Made by a program: the position numbers and the translations under genes
Notes under the pieces: generated by a model
The model's input: only the letters and a program-made list of their open reading frames with translations
Database searches by the model: none
What the model was told of the DNA's origin: nothing
NCBI GenBank assembly: GCA_938083405.1
Contig: CALKCV010000364.1
Span: 1 to 6,829, forward strand
Direction of reading: 5' to 3'
Length of the DNA: 6,829 nt
Origin: an uncultured Microcoleaceae cyanobacterium
GTDB lineage: Bacteria > Cyanobacteriota > Cyanobacteriia > Cyanobacteriales > Microcoleaceae
In this document: piece by piece, positions 4,835-6,829 of the stretch
Layout of the letters: every line of letters begins with the position of its first letter
Position numbering within the stretch: the first letter of the stretch is position 1

Positions 4835-6508
4835 ATGTCTACGTCGCGCCTGTTAACGTTAATTCTTGGTTTTAGCCTGATTCTGGGGCTGATTATTTGG
4901 CTGATCGGCTCTTTGTCGTGGCTTTACAGTCAAGTTTCCTGGTCTGCACCGCCACTGCTGGCCAACTTGCTGCTCTTCCTGCTGATTGTCCTCATCGGCA
5001 TGGTAATTTTTGCTTTCGTATATTATGTAAGACTTTACCTCCAACCAAGCACGAGCCGTCGCGGTCCCAAGGGAAAAAAAATTAAACTCCCGGCGCGTAA
5101 AAGCGAGGCCGCTTCTAAATCTTTAAAAGCGGTTAAAGACCAAGTTGCTCAGATCCAAGATGAAGTGGCACGGCGAGCTTTGTTAACCCGATCGCGAGAA
5201 ATGGAGGCTAGTCTAGCACGGGGGGATGTCCGGGTGGTAGTTTTCGGTACCGGTTCGGCGGGTAAAACTTCTGTTGTTAATGCTTTAATGGGCCGGATGG
5301 TGGGACGAGTGGATGCACCTATGGGCTCGACTCGGGCGGGGGAAACTTATCGCCTGAGTTTGAATGGATTGGAACGGGATATTTTAATTACTGATACTCC
5401 AGGCATTCTGGAGGCGGGAAAGGAGGGTAACGATCGCGAACTTATGGCACGCTCCCTGGCTACTGAGGCAAATTTACTGGTATTTGTGGTGGATAACGAC
5501 TTGGGACGTTCTGAATATAATTCTCTGCGGGCCTTGGCAGAGATAGGCAAGCGATCGCTGGTGGTTCTCAATAAAACGGATCTCTATCCAGAATCGGATA
5601 ACGAAGAGATTTTGGCGGCCCTTCGAGAGAGATTGGAGGGGGTTGTCGGAGGGACGGATATACTGGCCATCGCCGCCAATCCTCAAGCTGTAGTTCTGGA
5701 TACGGGAGAAGCGTTTCAACCAGAACCGGATATCGTGCCTTTAATCCGCCAGATGGCCACGGTACTGCGGGCGGAGGGAGAGGACTTGATCGCCGATAAT
5801 ATTCTCCTACAATCTCAACGTCTCGGAGAAGAAGCCAGACGCTTAATCGATACTCAAAGACGACGACAGGCGGAGAAGGCGGTGGAACGATTTCAATGGA
5901 TCGGTGCGGGTGTTATTGCCGTGACGCCTTTGCCTGTGGTGGATGTATTGGCGACGGCGGCGGTTAACGCTCAAATGGTGGTAGAAATTGGTAAGGTTTA
6001 TGGTTGCGAATTGAATATCGAACGGGGGCGAGAACTTGCTTTGTCTTTGGCAAAAACTATGGCTAGTTTGGGTATAGTTGAAGGTGCTGTTAAGTTGGTG
6101 AGTTCTGCTCTGCAGTTGAGCGTTGCTACTTTTTTGGTGGGAAAGGCAATTCAGGGGGTGAGCGCTGCTTATTTAACTAGGGTTGCTGGTAAGAGTTTTA
6201 TTGAGTATTTTCGCCACAATCAAGACTGGGGCGATGGGGGGATGACTGAGGTGGTACAAAAGCAATTTCAATTAACTAAAAAGGATGAGTTTGTTAAGGC
6301 TTTTGTTAAGGATGCGATCGCTAAGGTTGTCGAACCTCTTAAGTTGAATGCCCCGGAACCGGAATACGAACAGGAATATGATGATGAGTATTACGAAGAA
6401 GAGGAAGAGTACGAAGAATACAAAGAAATAAAACGCGAACCGTCCAAGAAAAAACAACTGTATTACGATGATTGGGAAAGCAACGGCAGGCAAAATGATG
6501 GTTGGTAA
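4835..6508 (+). CDS. Membrane-anchored GTPase with DUF697 (YcjF-like) domain
   Basis: This encodes a 557-aa predicted inner-membrane GTPase of the TRAFAC Era/MnmE type; its cellular role is unknown. Two N-terminal membrane helices (about 5-30 and 41-65) form a hairpin. A basic stretch (75-90) and a coiled coil (about 90-128) follow. The G domain has G1 GTGSAGKTS (138-146), G2 around T166 in GSTRAGET, G3 DTPG (187-190), G4 NKTD (246-249) and a weak G5 near AIAA (278-281), so it looks catalytically intact. The DUF697 part (about 345-500) has hydrophobic segments near 356-376 and 408-446 that may contact the membrane. The C-terminus has an acidic Glu/Tyr-rich tail (508-530) and then a basic patch (EIKREPSKKK). 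ATG 4835 begins the first hydrophobic helix and lacks a Shine-Dalgarno. The stop TAA overlaps the heptamer array. GTP binding is secure; function is not. Possible jobs include membrane remodelling or stress response. Confidence 0.92.
   Translation: MSTSRLLTLILGFSLILGLIIWLIGSLSWLYSQVSWSAPPLLANLLLFLLIVLIGMVIFAFVYYVRLYLQPSTSRRGPKGKKIKLPARKSEAASKSLKAVKDQVAQIQDEVARRALLTRSREMEASLARGDVRVVVFGTGSAGKTSVVNALMGRMVGRVDAPMGSTRAGETYRLSLNGLERDILITDTPGILEAGKEGNDRELMARSLATEANLLVFVVDNDLGRSEYNSLRALAEIGKRSLVVLNKTDLYPESDNEEILAALRERLEGVVGGTDILAIAANPQAVVLDTGEAFQPEPDIVPLIRQMATVLRAEGEDLIADNILLQSQRLGEEARRLIDTQRRRQAEKAVERFQWIGAGVIAVTPLPVVDVLATAAVNAQMVVEIGKVYGCELNIERGRELALSLAKTMASLGIVEGAVKLVSSALQLSVATFLVGKAIQGVSAAYLTRVAGKSFIEYFRHNQDWGDGGMTEVVQKQFQLTKKDEFVKAFVKDAIAKVVEPLKLNAPEPEYEQEYDDEYYEEEEEYEEYKEIKREPSKKKQLYYDDWESNGRQNDGW
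5074..5081 (+). other. A8 run forming an in-phase A-AAA-AAA slippery heptamer
   Basis: Inside the GTPase gene the codons read GGA AAA AAA ATT (G80 K81 K82 I83). This places the heptamer A-AAA-AAA in the exact phase used for -1 ribosomal slippage, as at dnaX. After a -1 shift the next codons are AAT then TAA (5083-5085), so the product would stop at about 83 residues and contain only the two membrane helices and basic stretch. I see no upstream Shine-Dalgarno-like stimulator or strong downstream hairpin, so this is only a possibility. Confidence 0.3.
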
Positions 6509-6548
6509 TTAATAATTAATAATTAATAATTAATAATTAACAATTAAG
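6507..6548 (+). repeat. Heptanucleotide tandem array overlapping the GTPase stop codon
   Basis: Six heptamers run head to tail: AATTAAT four times (6507-6534), then AATTAAC (6535-6541) and AATTAAG (6542-6548). The array begins inside the stop codon TAA (6506-6508). It is the same unit, in the same orientation relative to the gene, as the array after the porin stop codon (154-188). It fits the cyanobacterial STRR type of heptamer repeat. Confidence 0.85.
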
Positions 6549-6593
6549 CGGATATAGCAATCCGTGCGGAAGTTGCGAACAGTTTTGGGGTCC

Positions 6594-6627
6594 AGAAACC
6601 CGGTTTCGTGAAAGTTACCGGGTTTCT
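6594..6627. repeat. GAAACC-family inverted repeat, copy 2
   Basis: AGAAACCCGGT (6594-6604) is perfectly complementary to ACCGGGTTTCT (6617-6627), giving an 11-bp stem with a 12-nt loop. Its left part also contains a self-contained palindrome, GAAACC-C-GGTTTC (6595-6607). It has no T-tract, so it is a weak terminator candidate for the GTPase gene. It belongs to the same family as the hairpins at 1-33 and 6684-6716. Confidence 0.75.
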
Positions 6628-6683
6628 AATATCAATACTTTCGCCAAAATAAAAATACCTACAAGAAAAGTTCCTAGCCCGCC

Positions 6684-6716
6684 AGAAACCGGGTTTTTTG
6701 AAAAAACCCGGTTTCT
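6684..6716. repeat. GAAACC-family inverted repeat, copy 3 (16-bp perfect arms)
   Basis: AGAAACCGGGTTTTTT (6684-6699) is the exact reverse complement of AAAAAACCCGGTTTCT (6701-6716), with a single G (6700) between the arms. The real loop would open within the T6/A6 part. It could terminate transcription in either direction, but it lies about 175 nt past the GTPase stop and has no T-tract after the stem. A dispersed palindromic repeat is the simpler reading. Confidence 0.8.
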
Positions 6717-6774
6717 TAAATCTCGATGCAGGCGTTGGTATTGTAATATGTCACGATGGCTAACGGATTGCCAT

Positions 6775-6829
6775 AACAGGCGAGATACGGGGAAACAGGC
6801 GAGACGCCTGTTCTACGGGGAAACAGGCG
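6775..6829. repeat. AACAGGCGAGA / TACGGGGAAACAGGCG repeat cluster, cut by window end
   Basis: TACGGGGAAACAGGCG occurs exactly at 6786-6801 and 6814-6829 (28-bp period), and AACAGGCGAGA at 6775-6785 and 6794-6804. Between them lies a perfect hairpin, AACAGGCG (6794-6801) with CGCCTGTT (6805-6812) around an AGA loop. The type matches dispersed intergenic repeats I recall from filamentous cyanobacteria. The array may continue beyond the window. Confidence 0.75.

Larger units (their letters stand above)
6509..6829. other. Gene-free, repeat-rich region downstream of the GTPase
   Basis: I see no credible ORF or RNA gene in these 321 bp on either strand. Besides the repeats listed separately, it holds a small hairpin CGGAT (6549-6553) with ATCCG (6560-6564) around the ATAGCA loop, overlapping a second one, TCCG-TG-CGGA (6561-6570). 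The motif GATATAGCAATCC there is one I recall as frequent in cyanobacterial intergenic DNA. Stretches 6628-6683 and 6717-6774 look like plain AT-leaning spacer. Confidence 0.6.

Noticed and set aside
6775..6829. CRISPR-like spacing of 16-bp repeats
   Set aside because: Only two exact 16-bp copies with a 12-bp spacer that itself pairs with the repeat. Repeat and spacer are too short for a CRISPR array, and no cas gene is visible.

Overview
This window comes from a cyanobacterium, probably a filamentous Oscillatoriales-type genome. Three things point there. Six exact copies of the HIP1 octamer GCGATCGC lie at 2472, 2904, 4180, 4474, 5551 and 6314. The SLH-plus-OprB outer-membrane porin is of the cyanobacterial type. 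The noncoding DNA carries heptanucleotide repeats and GAAACC/GGTTTC palindromes that I recall as common in such genomes. The genus-level placement is a guess.

Layout from left to right. Positions 1-42 hold a strong hairpin with a T-tract, probably the terminator of a gene left of the window. A short AT-rich gap follows, with a possible 14-39 aa ORF behind an ideal Shine-Dalgarno and a heptamer repeat. Next, on the minus strand, is an outer-membrane porin (190-1842). Its ribosome-binding site is perfectly complementary over 9 nt to the conserved loop, as I recall it, of the cyanobacterial small RNA Yfr1. Upstream of the porin are a leader of about 170 nt, a remnant-like small ORF (2036-2295) and two short tandem duplications (2296-2321, 2380-2409). 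Also on the minus strand is a full-length cation-chloride cotransporter (CCC/SLC12-like, 2466-4715). Divergent from it, on the plus strand, is a membrane-anchored Era/MnmE-type GTPase with a DUF697 (YcjF-like) domain (4835-6508). The remaining 321 bp contain no gene but are packed with repeats: a heptamer array beginning at the GTPase stop codon, two GAAACC-type palindromes, and a dispersed-type repeat cut by the window edge.

The three main genes all act at the cell envelope. The porin would pass small solutes or iron through the outer membrane. The CCC protein would move chloride with K+ and possibly Na+ across the inner membrane. The GTPase is predicted to sit on the inner membrane with an unknown role. 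They do not form one operon: porin and CCC share a strand but are about 620 bp apart, and the GTPase is transcribed away from both.

The points most worth a second look are the putative Yfr1 site on the porin, the animal-like ion-site residues of the CCC protein, the matching heptamer arrays after two genes on opposite strands, a slippery A8 run in the GTPase gene that would release its membrane hairpin alone, and the frameshifted-looking small ORF. I saw no clear multi-gene novel system such as a defence island, CRISPR or prophage.
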